Origin: Peribacillus sp. Bi96
GTDB lineage: Bacteria > Bacillota > Bacilli > Bacillales > DSM-1321
Assembly (NCBI RefSeq): GCF_918698115.1
Contig: NZ_CAKKLV010000030.1
Span: forward strand, 1 to 57,068
Length of the DNA: 57,068 nt
Direction: 5' to 3'
Below the pieces are notes generated by a model. That model ran no database searches. It was not told the origin of the DNA and was given only the letters and a program-made list of their open reading frames with translations. Each line of letters opens with the position of its first letter. Positions within the stretch are counted from its first letter, which is position 1. Positions 8,826-17,659 of the stretch are shown here, in pieces. The position numbers were made by a program, and so were the translations under genes.

Positions 8826-8975
8826 TTAATCATTTTTATTGACTTTACCATCGTTTCCCTTGTCAATACCGGTAGCGTTATTAATCAATTGTGGAAACAA
8901 GTTTAACCCCTGATCCATAGCATTCATTGAATCGGCTTTTTGGCCAATATTTTTTGATTTTTCTTGTTTTTTCAT
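8826..8975 (-). CDS. Small protein, 49 aa, function unknown
   Basis: The ORF starts ATG AAA AAA CAA GAA with AGGAGGCGAC upstream, an excellent ribosome binding site, and encodes MKKQEKSKNIGQKADSMNAM and a further 29 residues rich in Asn, Gln, Gly and Lys. It is soluble, with no signal peptide or membrane segment. It ends directly before its own terminator hairpin. The size and composition recall small spore-core or coat-associated proteins, but I do not recognise the family. Confidence 0.6.
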   Translation of the reverse strand: MKKQEKSKNIGQKADSMNAMDQGLNLFPQLINNATGIDKGNDGKVNKND

Positions 8976-9321
8976 TTTTGTCGCCTCCTAAAATTAGGAT
9001 TCGTAGTAAATCAAAAAATATTCCAAAGTAATTTATTAGTGATTATGTTGCACCCGGGAGACTATCTGTATATTCAAACAGTCATATTGTATAAGTAAAC
9101 TGCATTCCTTGGGTATTTAAGATGTCCATTATCGTTTTTGTGTAAGTAAACTAACGGAGCAGAATGGATTATTAGAGAAGATTCATTCTTTAGTACCTAA
9201 TTAACTAAATAGATAGCCGGAAAATGGGAATATGTAATTAAATGGAAAATGGTCCCGTGGCACATAGAAATATCAATTTTTACATGGTAAAGTCTAGAAG
9301 AAGGAAAGGAGAGAGGTTATT
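8976..9321. other. Intergenic region upstream of the DUF2690-like gene
   Basis: AT-rich with no ORF of note. Two related stretches, TGTATAAGTAAACTGC (about 9088) and TGTGTAAGTAAACTAACGG (about 9140), resemble the end of the short dispersed repeat found in the right part of the window. The strong ribosome binding site AAAGGAGAGAGG at 9305-9316 belongs to the next gene. Confidence 0.4.
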
Positions 9322-9807
9322 ATAAAAAAATTATTAAATATTGGGATGTCAGTTACTCTTGTCTTTGGTCTGTTTTTTGCGATATCACCGATGAATAAAG
9401 CGTATGCCTTGTCCTATGATAATACAAATCCTTATTCGACTGGTTGTGCCAATAAAAGCCCAATCACCTATGAAACAGAATATATCTATAAAAACGGTGT
9501 GAAAATTGGATATGTGCAGCTAAAAGGAAGTGCGTATTGTCATACGGCTTGGGGTTACGTAAAGTTTTATTCGGCTGCACCGCATGATTATTATGCGAAT
9601 GTGTGGGTTGATAGTTATAATGGCAGTTCTAAGAGAGCATATACAAGTTGTGCTAGTTCCGGTGGTAACGGATGGATCATGAAAGGTCAGACCTCATGTT
9701 ATACCGCTCAATTATGGGATAAAGATCCGTATAATGCTTTGGCCAAAGCGGGTATTTATTCTTCAAACGGGGCTCTTATTATTTCTGCGAACACCGGTCG
9801 TTATTAA
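9322..9807 (+). CDS. Secreted DUF2690-like protein, probably with a non-ATG start
   Basis: From 9322 the frame reads (I)KKLLNIGMSVTLVFGLFFAI..., a complete signal peptide with its basic N-terminus, cleaved near AYA-LSY. The mature part of about 135 residues has paired Cys residues (GCANKS, YCHTAWGYVKF, YTSCASS, TSCYTAQLWD) and resembles the DUF2690 (YjfA-like) secreted proteins. The ribosome binding site AAAGGAGAGAGG lies properly before codon 9322, which is ATA (the preceding codon is ATT); the first ATG, at 9346, has no Shine-Dalgarno and would remove the basic N-region. Either a rare ATA/ATT start is used or a point mutation has crippled the gene. Confidence 0.65.
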   Translation: MKKLLNIGMSVTLVFGLFFAISPMNKAYALSYDNTNPYSTGCANKSPITYETEYIYKNGVKIGYVQLKGSAYCHTAWGYVKFYSAAPHDYYANVWVDSYNGSSKRAYTSCASSGGNGWIMKGQTSCYTAQLWDKDPYNALAKAGIYSSNGALIISANTGRY

Positions 9808-9837
9808 TATATTATATAAATAATAGATATGAAAATG

Positions 9838-9871
9838 AAAATCAGTGAAATGACTCACTGGTTTCTTTTTT
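9838..9871 (+). terminator. Terminator of the DUF2690-like gene
   Basis: The stem AATCAGTGA / TCACTGGTT (one wobble) is followed by TCTTTTTTATTTT, 30 bases after the stop. Confidence 0.8.
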
Positions 9872-10384
9872 ATTTTCACTTGCCTTTCTAATAAACATAA
9901 GAACAATCGGCACACAAAGGGTACGTTAACCTATGATTGAGCTTTCATATGGCAGTCTATTGGCAACTGCAGCCTTTCCTTAATGGGTGAAAATGGAATT
10001 TGAGCATTGGAAAGACACTTGGTATGATAAAAGTGTCTTGTGCCCTCCCAGTTAAAGGGACAAAATAGTGGTCTGGGTGGGACTTATTTACGGTATTCAT
10101 CAAATCTTCTATTTGGATGTTTTCATTCCTTCCATTTATGAAGTTTTTTAGCATATTTAAAAAGGGTTAACTCCTTTTTAACGGTGTAGTGTTTATGAGT
10201 CGTTTGTTGTTGTACATAGTATCATAAGGAAAGGGACTTACATAATGCTTACCATAAAGGTCACTAAAAAAACGAATAGCATGCTTTATGGATAATAGAA
10301 CATTCATACCAGCCGGTGTGAACACGAATTTCAAAGAGTGACCTTAACAAAGCTATAAGGAGAGAAAGCATAGGTGGCAGTTAT
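9872..10384. other. Intergenic region before the sigma-54 regulator
   Basis: No convincing gene. A 65-codon minus-strand open frame (9957-10154) has no recognisable product. A short imperfect palindrome lies at about 10160-10182 (AAAAAGGGTTAACTCCTTTTT), followed further on by the leader ORF at 10385. Confidence 0.4.
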
Positions 10385-10474
10385 ATGAAAACATTAGAGG
10401 AAATAAATGAAGAATATCGAGAAACCATCGATTTTGATGTTAAAGAACCAGCGGGAGTGGATATTGATGACTAA
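10385..10474 (+). CDS. Short upstream ORF (29 aa) overlapping the regulator start
   Basis: ATG AAA ACA TTA GAG GAA begins after AGGTGG at 10370-10375 and encodes MKTLEEINEEYRETIDFDVK plus 9 residues ending in DD. Its TAA stop (10472-10474) overlaps the ATG at 10467 of the regulator, so ribosomes ending here could restart on the regulator. It is unclear whether the peptide itself matters. Confidence 0.4.
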   Translation: MKTLEEINEEYRETIDFDVKEPAGVDIDD

Positions 10475-12071
10475 GTTTCATTCTGATATGACAGTGGAGG
10501 AAGCGATTTCACGTTTTCCCATCGGTAAAAATGAAGTGGAAGTTATAGACAATTCAGAGGATTTCATCGGATTTCTGACAATAGAAGCGTTATCTGCGGC
10601 CGTGCAACAGAGTGATTTAACGAAGCCAATTTCTCATTTTATTACAGTGAATGCACCGCTGCAAAATTTAAGGAATTACTCGATACCATATGAACAATTT
10701 CAAGCATTTTTTGAGAGTGATTTATGCAGGGTTGTATTTAATGCCCTGTATGATGGCGTGTATATCACAGATGGTGAAGGAACGACATTATTTATCAATC
10801 AAGCTTATCAACGCATTACTGGAATTAGGGAAGAGGAAATTATCGGAAAACCCATGAGTTATTTAATTGAACAGGGGATGATTTCCGTTTCTGCTTCATT
10901 GGACTCTATTCGAACGAAGAATCAAGTTACGCTGACGCAAAGAATCCGAAACGGAAGAAAGATTATCGTGTCGGCGACACCCATTCTTTCACCACAGAAC
11001 GAAGTCATATTTGTCATAAATAGTGTTAGAGATATTACTGAATTAATCCGAATGAAGTATACGATTGACAGTCAGAAGTTATCTTTCCAACCCATTTCTC
11101 AATTGTTACCTGATTCGGAACAGGTGAATCTACAGGAAATAATCATTGGGCCCTTTACAACGCCTTTATTCAAGATGGCTGATAAGGTAGCCAAAACGGA
11201 CGCGAAGATCTTATTACAGGGAGAAACGGGTGTAGGAAAGAGCTTGATTGCTAAGTACATTCATTCCAAAAGCTCCAGGAAGGAAAATATTTTCCTTGAA
11301 TTAAATTGCGGGGCCCTCCCAGCGAACTTGGTGGAATCTGAACTTTTTGGATATGAACCGGGAGCATTTACCGGATCCCTAAAGAATGGGAAAATGGGTA
11401 TTTTTGAAAAAGCCAATGGTGGCACGTTATTTTTAGACGAAATTGGGGACTTACCTTTAGAGTTACAGGTAAAACTATTGAAAGTGGTGGAAGAAAACAA
11501 GTTTATGAGAGTAGGCTCTACTGAAATGAAAGAAGTGGATGTTAGATTAATTACTGCCACTCATCGTGACCTAGCATCACTTGTTCAAGAAGGATCTTTC
11601 CGCGAAGATCTTTATTACCGGCTTAATATTGTCTCGTTTGAAGTTCCGCCTTTACGCCAGCGGAAAGAGGAAATGGTCCCGCTTTTAGAAATGTATCTGG
11701 AAAAATTCAATGTAAAATATGATGAAAAGAAAAAGATGACACCGGAATGCTATGAATGGCTAACGAATTATTCGTGGCCTGGTAATATACGTGAGCTTGC
11801 GAATCTTGCTGAGCGACTGGTCGTTACGACTTATGAGGATACGATTGATTTATCTAATTTACCATCTTTCATACGGCCGGTCGTAACACGGAAAACTACA
11901 CCTCTTTCCTTGAAGGAGGCCGTTTCTGAACTGGAGCGATCCTTAATCCTGAATGCAATGAATAAATACGGGACCACAAGGGCGGCTGCCGCCTCTTTGG
12001 AAATCAGTCAAAGCGCCTTGGTGCAAAAAATGAAAAAATTTCACATTCGATTAGAAAACGAATCGAATTAG
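10467..12071 (+). CDS. Sigma-54-dependent activator with CBS-like and PAS domains
   Basis: This 534-aa protein has an N-terminal CBS-like segment (about residues 1-70), a PAS domain (about 90-195: DGVYITDGEGTTLFINQAYQ), a sigma-54 AAA+ domain with Walker A GETGVGKS (252-259), the GAFTGS loop (299-304) that contacts sigma-54 and Walker B LFLDEIGD (321-328), and a Fis-type HTH at the C-terminus (TRAAAASLEISQSALVQKM). It belongs to the RocR/BkdR-like activators of Bacillus. It sits directly upstream of a -24/-12 promoter driving a dehydrogenase operon and almost certainly controls it, with a small molecule sensed by PAS or CBS. The start at 10467 has GGGAGTGG upstream; an in-frame ATG at 10407 is an alternative. 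Confidence 0.9.
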   Translation: MTKFHSDMTVEEAISRFPIGKNEVEVIDNSEDFIGFLTIEALSAAVQQSDLTKPISHFITVNAPLQNLRNYSIPYEQFQAFFESDLCRVVFNALYDGVYITDGEGTTLFINQAYQRITGIREEEIIGKPMSYLIEQGMISVSASLDSIRTKNQVTLTQRIRNGRKIIVSATPILSPQNEVIFVINSVRDITELIRMKYTIDSQKLSFQPISQLLPDSEQVNLQEIIIGPFTTPLFKMADKVAKTDAKILLQGETGVGKSLIAKYIHSKSSRKENIFLELNCGALPANLVESELFGYEPGAFTGSLKNGKMGIFEKANGGTLFLDEIGDLPLELQVKLLKVVEENKFMRVGSTEMKEVDVRLITATHRDLASLVQEGSFREDLYYRLNIVSFEVPPLRQRKEEMVPLLEMYLEKFNVKYDEKKKMTPECYEWLTNYSWPGNIRELANLAERLVVTTYEDTIDLSNLPSFIRPVVTRKTTPLSLKEAVSELERSLILNAMNKYGTTRAAAASLEISQSALVQKMKKFHIRLENESN

Positions 12072-12082
12072 TTTTTTCGATT
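12061..12082. promoter_or_regulatory. Candidate upstream activator site
   Basis: The inverted repeat AATCGAA (12061-12067) / TTCGATT (12076-12082) lies about 80-100 bases upstream of the -24/-12 promoter, the usual place for binding of a sigma-54 enhancer protein. It overlaps the end of the regulator gene. Confidence 0.4.
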
Positions 12083-12157
12083 TGATTTCTACTCATTTTA
12101 TTCGGATTTCCAATGAAAAAATAGAGTAAACCCTTATTATATTAAGCGTTTTCAATT

Positions 12158-12173
12158 TGGCATGATTCCTGCA
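12158..12173 (+). promoter_or_regulatory. Sigma-54 (-24/-12) promoter
   Basis: TGGCATGATTCCTGCA has the invariant GG and GC exactly 12 bases apart and matches the TGGCACG-N4-TTGCA consensus at nearly every position. It lies 30 bases before the dehydrogenase start at 12203. Confidence 0.88.
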
Positions 12174-12202
12174 ATAGTAGATTAATGAAAGGGGAGATTA
12201 CC

Positions 12203-13354
12203 ATGAATATTTCTATTTTTTCAATGGCTAACAAATTGGTGACAGGAGCAGATTCTTTACAACAGCTGACTGAAGAGGTTACACGATTAGGGATGAAGAA
12301 TCCATTATTAGTTACAGATAAAGTTTTACTGAATGCTGGGGTTGTGCAAAAGGTTGAGGATTTACTTTCATCGGCATACGGTATTTTTTCGGAAGTCAAT
12401 CCTGAACCGGAAATTGAAATCGTGGAGCAATGTGTACGTTCTATCAGGGATGGAAATCATGATGGGCTGATTGCGGTAGGGGGTGGAAGTGCGATAGATA
12501 TTGCAAAAGCCTCTTCTGTTATGGCTACGAATTCGGGTAGCATCGAGACCTATTTTGGTACGAACTTGATTGAAGTTCCAGGTATTCCTTTAATAGCTAT
12601 ACCGACGACAGCGGGTACCGGGTCCGAAGTGACGAATATTTCGATTTTATCTGACAAAAAAGAACAGGTTAAGAAGGGAATTGTTAGTTCGTTTCTATTA
12701 CCGGATGTGGCGATTGTTTCCCCGATTATGACACTGACTTGCCCACCAAGTGTGACGGCTGCGAGTGGAGTGGATGCACTTGTTCATGCAGTCGAGGCCT
12801 ATATTTCTAAATTTGCGTCGCCTGTGACGGATGCCTTGGCAATTGGCGCTATGAAGTTGATCGCTAAAAATTTACCAAAGGCTTATGCGGCGCCAGATCA
12901 TCTAGAAGCACGAGAAGCCATGATCACGGGAAGCCTAATGGCCGGGTTAGCTTTTGGAAATGCCGGTGTTGGAGCTGTACATGCCCTAGCTTATCCGCTT
13001 GGAGGTCGTTTCCATTTATCACATGGAGTCAGCAATTCATTATTACTGCCTTTTGTCATGCAATGGAATAAAATTGCATGTTTAGAAAGATTCCGAGATA
13101 TTGCGGAAGCACTTGGAGAAAAAGTCGATCATTTAAATGATGATGAGGCAGCGGATAAAGCGATCGAAGCAATGACTAGAATATGTAGATACGTGGATAT
13201 ACCTGAGTCACTTCGTGAATTTGATATTCCTGAATCTTCCTTAAGTGAAATGGCTGCTGAAGCCATCAAACAAGTCCGTTTACTTCGGAATAATCCTCGT
13301 GCATTAAACGTTCGTGATATCGAAAAAATATATCGTTCAGCCTATGGCATTTAA
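12203..13354 (+). CDS. Iron-containing (type III) alcohol dehydrogenase
   Basis: This 383-aa cytosolic oxidoreductase has the nucleotide-binding stretch GGGSAIDIAK, the PTTAGTGSEVT motif and a metal-binding segment with the typical Asp and His residues (GVDALVHAVEAY and HALAYPLGGRFHLSHG). The ATG at 12203 follows AAAGGGGAG; an upstream in-frame ATG at 12185 lies before that site. It is the first gene of a sigma-54-driven operon with a permease and a succinate-semialdehyde-type dehydrogenase. The family includes 4-hydroxybutyrate dehydrogenase and 1,3-propanediol-type enzymes; given the third gene, a 4-hydroxybutyrate-like substrate is a reasonable but untested guess. Confidence 0.88.
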   Translation: MNISIFSMANKLVTGADSLQQLTEEVTRLGMKNPLLVTDKVLLNAGVVQKVEDLLSSAYGIFSEVNPEPEIEIVEQCVRSIRDGNHDGLIAVGGGSAIDIAKASSVMATNSGSIETYFGTNLIEVPGIPLIAIPTTAGTGSEVTNISILSDKKEQVKKGIVSSFLLPDVAIVSPIMTLTCPPSVTAASGVDALVHAVEAYISKFASPVTDALAIGAMKLIAKNLPKAYAAPDHLEAREAMITGSLMAGLAFGNAGVGAVHALAYPLGGRFHLSHGVSNSLLLPFVMQWNKIACLERFRDIAEALGEKVDHLNDDEAADKAIEAMTRICRYVDIPESLREFDIPESSLSEMAAEAIKQVRLLRNNPRALNVRDIEKIYRSAYGI

Positions 13355-13368
13355 CTGGAGGAAACAAC

Positions 13369-14757
13369 ATGAAATGGAAAAACCGTCCATACGGAAAAGA
13401 GACATCGTATATACCTGCAGGTCCTTTTAAAATAAGACTGCCATTTGTTCATTATCGTTTTGAGTGGCCAGACTATGTTCAAGGTTTATTAATGTGTGCC
13501 GTTGATCTTGGAGCGATTACACTTCTTGCAGACCATCTAGGTATGCCTTTCGATGTGGCTCTAGCCGTTGTTGTCTTAAATGGATTATTATATTTAGCAC
13601 ATCATTTACTCGGAGACCCAGTTATACCAGGTTGGATTACACCAGCGGTTCCATTGCTTGTGTTGTTTGTCGGGCAATTTCCAGAAGGACCTGATAGGGT
13701 CTATGCACTCGTTGCGTTTCAATTAACATTAGGGATTATATCCATAATACTAGGAATGACCGGGCTTGCGAGTAAAGTCGTTCGATTAGTGCCGAATGCA
13801 ATTAAATCAGGCATTATATTAGGAGCGGGAATTGGTGCTGTCGTTTCTATTTTTGAAGTCGGTGGAAAGTTTGATTTATTTCCTTATACAATAAGCATTT
13901 GTATCGGTTTTGCCTTTTATTTGCTTTTTTCGAAAAGTTTTGGAAAATTGAAAATACGAAATAAAGTTTGGATATTTATCGGTAATTTAGGGATATTGCC
14001 AGCTATTCTACTCGCGGTCTTTGTTGCCCCCATTTTTGGAGAAGCAAAATGGCCAAATATTCAATGGGGATTCAGCAGTCCGGACTTTGCTACGCTTTGG
14101 TCTGACTATACGGTTTTTGGTTTAGGTTTCCCTGCCATGACCTTCTTTTTAAGTGCAATACCAGCTGTTTTTGCTACTTATTTAGTTGTATTTGGGGATG
14201 TGCTGAAAACAAAAGCGTTGCTCTCTGAATCGGATGAGGTCAGGGAAGATGAAAAAGTGGATTATAATCCAAACAGGGCCCATTTAATTTTTGGCGGCCG
14301 AAATGTGATCATGAGTTTCATCGGGCCTGATATTACGATGTGTGGTCCGTTATGGGCAGCCATGCAGGTCGTTGTAGTGGAACGCTTTAAAAATGGCAAG
14401 AAAGCAATGAACTCATTCTTTGGCGGTGCTGGCTCCTTCCGGTGGGGTACGAATACTGGGCTATTCTTATTGCCAGTCGTCAGTTTGGTGGAACCAATTC
14501 TCGGTGTGGCATTGGCCTTAACGCTTTTGGTTCAAGGATATGTTAGCGTGCGTGTCGGTGTAATGCAGGCGAGGAGCCAACGCGACTTGGGAATTGCAGG
14601 GGTCGTTGCTGCCATCCTTGTTATAAAAGGTGCTGGAATGGCGTTTGCAGCAGGAATTCTTTTATGTGCCCTTTTATATGGTAAGGACTTTTTCAAAGGA
14701 GAAAATGATAAGACTTTTACAGATCATGAAGAAGAAGAGGAGCTTAAAGCAGGATGA
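13369..14757 (+). CDS. Multi-pass permease, UraA/SulP-like fold
   Basis: This 462-aa membrane protein has about 12 hydrophobic segments and Gly/Pro-rich stretches such as GDPVIPGWITPAVPL and GIILGAGIGAVVSI, reminiscent of the NCS2 (xanthine/uracil) and SulP transporters. The C-terminus is a highly acidic cytoplasmic tail (HEEEEELKAG). It lies between an alcohol dehydrogenase and an aldehyde dehydrogenase (14 bases from the former, 4-base overlap with the latter), so it probably imports their substrate. The substrate cannot be read from the sequence, and the family assignment is by general resemblance only. Confidence 0.6.
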   Translation: MKWKNRPYGKETSYIPAGPFKIRLPFVHYRFEWPDYVQGLLMCAVDLGAITLLADHLGMPFDVALAVVVLNGLLYLAHHLLGDPVIPGWITPAVPLLVLFVGQFPEGPDRVYALVAFQLTLGIISIILGMTGLASKVVRLVPNAIKSGIILGAGIGAVVSIFEVGGKFDLFPYTISICIGFAFYLLFSKSFGKLKIRNKVWIFIGNLGILPAILLAVFVAPIFGEAKWPNIQWGFSSPDFATLWSDYTVFGLGFPAMTFFLSAIPAVFATYLVVFGDVLKTKALLSESDEVREDEKVDYNPNRAHLIFGGRNVIMSFIGPDITMCGPLWAAMQVVVVERFKNGKKAMNSFFGGAGSFRWGTNTGLFLLPVVSLVEPILGVALALTLLVQGYVSVRVGVMQARSQRDLGIAGVVAAILVIKGAGMAFAAGILLCALLYGKDFFKGENDKTFTDHEEEEELKAG

Positions 14758-16193
14758 ACAAAGTAGTTGAAAAATGGCCAATATATATAAACGGTGAAAC
14801 GATACAAACAGAACGTCATTTTGTAGTGGAAAATCCAGCAACATTGGATCCTGTGGGCTATGTTCCGGACGCTACGGAAAAAGAAGCAAAGGCTGCTGTG
14901 GATGCAGCTCATGCGGCCTTTCTAAATTGGTCGAAAACAAGTGCATATCTGCGGGCGGAATTACTTGAGAAGTGGTACACAATTATTGAAAAAAGGCTAG
15001 ATGAAATCGCAACAACCATGACATTGGAGCAAGGGAAACCATTGGCTGAAGCAAAAGGTGAAATAAAATATGCTTCAAGTTTCGTGAAATGGTTTGCTGA
15101 AGAAGCAAAGCGTAACTATGGAGAAACCATACCAGCTTCCGTTGCTTCTAAGCGAATTTTAGTGCAAAAGCAGGCAGTCGGTGTCGTTGCTGCCATCACG
15201 CCGTGGAATTTTCCTGCTGCCATGATCACAAGGAAAGTGGCACCAGCACTTGCAGCAGGATGTACCGTCGTCATCAAACCCGCGGAACAAACACCATTGA
15301 CAGCATTGCTATTAGTTGAAAGTGCGCATGAAGCAGGCATTCCGGCCGGTGTAATAAATATTGTCACAACACAAAACCCGGGGGAAGTGTCAGACGTTTG
15401 GATGAATGATTCACGTGTCAAAAAAATTACATTTACGGGTTCCACACCTGTAGGGAAGCATCTAATGAAAAAAGCAGCAGAAACGGTAAAAAAAGTCTCA
15501 CTTGAATTGGGTGGCTTAGCTCCGTTTATCATAGCCGAAGATGCGAATATCGAAGAAGCCGTAAAAGGTTTGATTCAATCGAAATTTAGGAATGCCGGAC
15601 AAACATGTATTTGTGCGAACCGAATTTACGTCCATGAGACGATTCAAGAGCCATTTTTACAAGCCTTTGAAAAGGCTGTTTTATCTTTGAAGGTTGGAAA
15701 TGGAATGAATGGAACCGATCTTGGGCCACTGATTGATGAAGCTGCCGTAAAAAAAGTTCAGTTTCAAGTAGAAGATGCTATAAGTAAAGGAGCTGTCATC
15801 CATAAGACATCCAAGGTAGATAAAGAGAAGGGCTATTTTATCGCACCTGCCATTCTTTCCAATGTAACGGATGATATGCTGTGTATGCAGGAAGAAACGT
15901 TTGGTCCGATTGCACCAGTCAGTACATTTAAAACTGACCAAGAAGCGATGGATCGAGCCAATAACACTAATTTTGGCTTGGCAGCTTATGTATATACAGA
16001 GTCATTAAATAAAGCAGTAACCTATTCGGATGGCCTCGAGTATGGGATTGTTGGGATTAATGATAGTGCCCCATCCACTGCTCAAGCACCATTTGGCGGC
16101 ATGAAGGAAAGTGGCTTAGGTAGAGAAGGCGGGCACTCCGGCATGGATGAATTTTTAGAAGTAAAGTATGTATCTCTACAGCTTAGCAATTAA
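14754..16193 (+). CDS. Succinate-semialdehyde-type aldehyde dehydrogenase
   Basis: This 479-aa member of the NAD(P)-dependent aldehyde dehydrogenase superfamily has the general-base motif LELGG, the catalytic Cys in GQTCICANR and the ITPWNFPAAMITRK stretch characteristic of the GabD (succinate-semialdehyde dehydrogenase) group. It overlaps the stop of the permease gene by 4 bases (ATGA). In the operon it would oxidise the aldehyde made by the upstream alcohol dehydrogenase. Glutarate-semialdehyde or a related aldehyde is also possible. The perfect terminator at 16240-16281 ends the operon. Confidence 0.87.
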   Translation: MNKVVEKWPIYINGETIQTERHFVVENPATLDPVGYVPDATEKEAKAAVDAAHAAFLNWSKTSAYLRAELLEKWYTIIEKRLDEIATTMTLEQGKPLAEAKGEIKYASSFVKWFAEEAKRNYGETIPASVASKRILVQKQAVGVVAAITPWNFPAAMITRKVAPALAAGCTVVIKPAEQTPLTALLLVESAHEAGIPAGVINIVTTQNPGEVSDVWMNDSRVKKITFTGSTPVGKHLMKKAAETVKKVSLELGGLAPFIIAEDANIEEAVKGLIQSKFRNAGQTCICANRIYVHETIQEPFLQAFEKAVLSLKVGNGMNGTDLGPLIDEAAVKKVQFQVEDAISKGAVIHKTSKVDKEKGYFIAPAILSNVTDDMLCMQEETFGPIAPVSTFKTDQEAMDRANNTNFGLAAYVYTESLNKAVTYSDGLEYGIVGINDSAPSTAQAPFGGMKESGLGREGGHSGMDEFLEVKYVSLQLSN

Positions 16194-16239
16194 ACTAATG
16201 GATGTTGACGTTTCTCAAGGATCACATTCTAAATAAGAG

Positions 16240-16281
16240 AGTAAAGGCACATCGAATATCGATGTGCCTTTACTCCTTTTC
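16240..16281. terminator. Bidirectional terminator, 16-bp perfect stem
   Basis: AGTAAAGGCACATCGA and TCGATGTGCCTTTACT form a perfect stem around a 3-nt loop, followed by CCTTTTC. It separates the plus-strand dehydrogenase operon from the convergent MFS gene. Confidence 0.88.
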
Positions 16282-16431
16282 AAAAGTTAATAAGCATTTT
16301 TAGTTCGTTCAATGGCAAAAGAAAAAATCCCCAAAGAATTTTATCAAAGAAAAACGTATAGTATGATTTTTAAGTTTGAGAGTTTTACGTTTGAAAAGGA
16401 AAAATTAGGTATGGTCAATCATGGACTTTGA

Positions 16432-17634
16432 TTATTCCGCTAAGCTTTCTACCAATCGGTTTTCCTTCCAAATGACTGTAATACCCAGTCCGATGACGAT
16501 AATGACAGCAGCGAAAAGATAAGGATAGTTGATGTTTACGTCAAATAGTAATCCTCCCATTGATGGTCCGGCGATATTCCCTAAGCTCGTATAGGTTGAG
16601 TTCATACCAGCAACAAACCCTTGCTCTTTCCCGGCAGCTTTTGATAGAAATGTCGTTAATGCCGGACGAAGCAAGTCAAATGCAAGGAAGATGAAGCAAG
16701 TTACGACTAGAACTGCCAAAAAGCTAGAGATCATGGTGGAAGCTACTGCAAAGATTGCACTGATAATTAAGCATAATTGGATAAGCTTCTTTTCACCCAG
16801 GAAATCTATCAGTTTACCAAACATAAATACTTGTACAACCACTCCAAAGATTGAGCTTATTGTAATGATAATTGCAATATCCTTCGGCGTGAAGCCAAAC
16901 TTATGATCAGAATATAGGCTAAAAACAGTTTCATACGCTGATAAACCAAATGCGAGTACAAATACAATGATGAACGCAATGAAGTAAAGCGGATTGACTG
17001 ATTTTTTTAAATCGCCTATAAAGTTCGTTTGCTTTGTATTAGCAGAACCTTCTGCAAGCTGTTCCTTTGTTAACGGCTCTTTTAAAATGAATAATGATGT
17101 AATGCATGCTAAAAAGGCGATAGCCGCCGCAAGGAAGAAGGGCAAGCGTATACCATATTCGGCAATGAAGCCACCGATACCGGGTCCTATTATAAAGCCC
17201 AAGCTAATGGCGGCTGATATATAGCCCATAGCTTTCGGCCTTTCCTTAACGGAAGTAATATCTGCAACATATGCCGTAACACCTGGCATGATAAAGGCGG
17301 CACTGATTCCGCCTAGGATCCTTGATAAATAAAACACGGATACATTCGTGCCTATACCGAAGATAAGTTCAGAAACACCAAAAAGGAATAAGCCGATGAT
17401 GATGATTTTCTTTCTGCCATAACGGTCAACCCAACGACCTGCGAATGGTGACATAACAAGCTGTGATACCGCAAATACGGCAACCAGATAGCCCATCGTA
17501 CTTCCTGATAAATGCATGATATTCATAAATGACGGCATAACGGGGATGATGAGCCCAATACCCAAAAAAGCAATGAATATATTGCTTAGAAGAATAATTA
17601 ATACCGCCTTTTGTTCTTTAATTGGTTTATTCAT
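16432..17634 (-). CDS. MFS multidrug efflux transporter (NorA/Bmr-like)
   Basis: This 400-aa drug:proton antiporter of the DHA1 group has 12 predicted helices, motif A GRWVDRYGRKK at about residues 66-76 and motif C GFIIGPGIGGF in helix 5. It closely resembles NorA/Bmr-like pumps of Firmicutes that export hydrophobic cations and quinolones; the real spectrum is unknown. It lies 25 bases downstream of a tetR-type gene in the same orientation, so both are probably co-transcribed and repressed by that regulator. Confidence 0.85.
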   Translation of the reverse strand: MNKPIKEQKAVLIILLSNIFIAFLGIGLIIPVMPSFMNIMHLSGSTMGYLVAVFAVSQLVMSPFAGRWVDRYGRKKIIIIGLFLFGVSELIFGIGTNVSVFYLSRILGGISAAFIMPGVTAYVADITSVKERPKAMGYISAAISLGFIIGPGIGGFIAEYGIRLPFFLAAAIAFLACITSLFILKEPLTKEQLAEGSANTKQTNFIGDLKKSVNPLYFIAFIIVFVLAFGLSAYETVFSLYSDHKFGFTPKDIAIIITISSIFGVVVQVFMFGKLIDFLGEKKLIQLCLIISAIFAVASTMISSFLAVLVVTCFIFLAFDLLRPALTTFLSKAAGKEQGFVAGMNSTYTSLGNIAGPSMGGLLFDVNINYPYLFAAVIIVIGLGITVIWKENRLVESLAE

Positions 17635-17659
17635 GTTTTAACACCACTTTCTATGTGAA

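Noticed and set aside
9957..10154. 65-codon minus-strand open frame
   Set aside because: No recognisable family, no well-placed ribosome binding site (the AAGGAG is about 15 bases away), and amino-acid composition looks random.
13369..14757. Assignment of the permease as a specific uracil or sulfate transporter
   Set aside because: Only a general fold resemblance is visible; neither family's substrate signature is clear.
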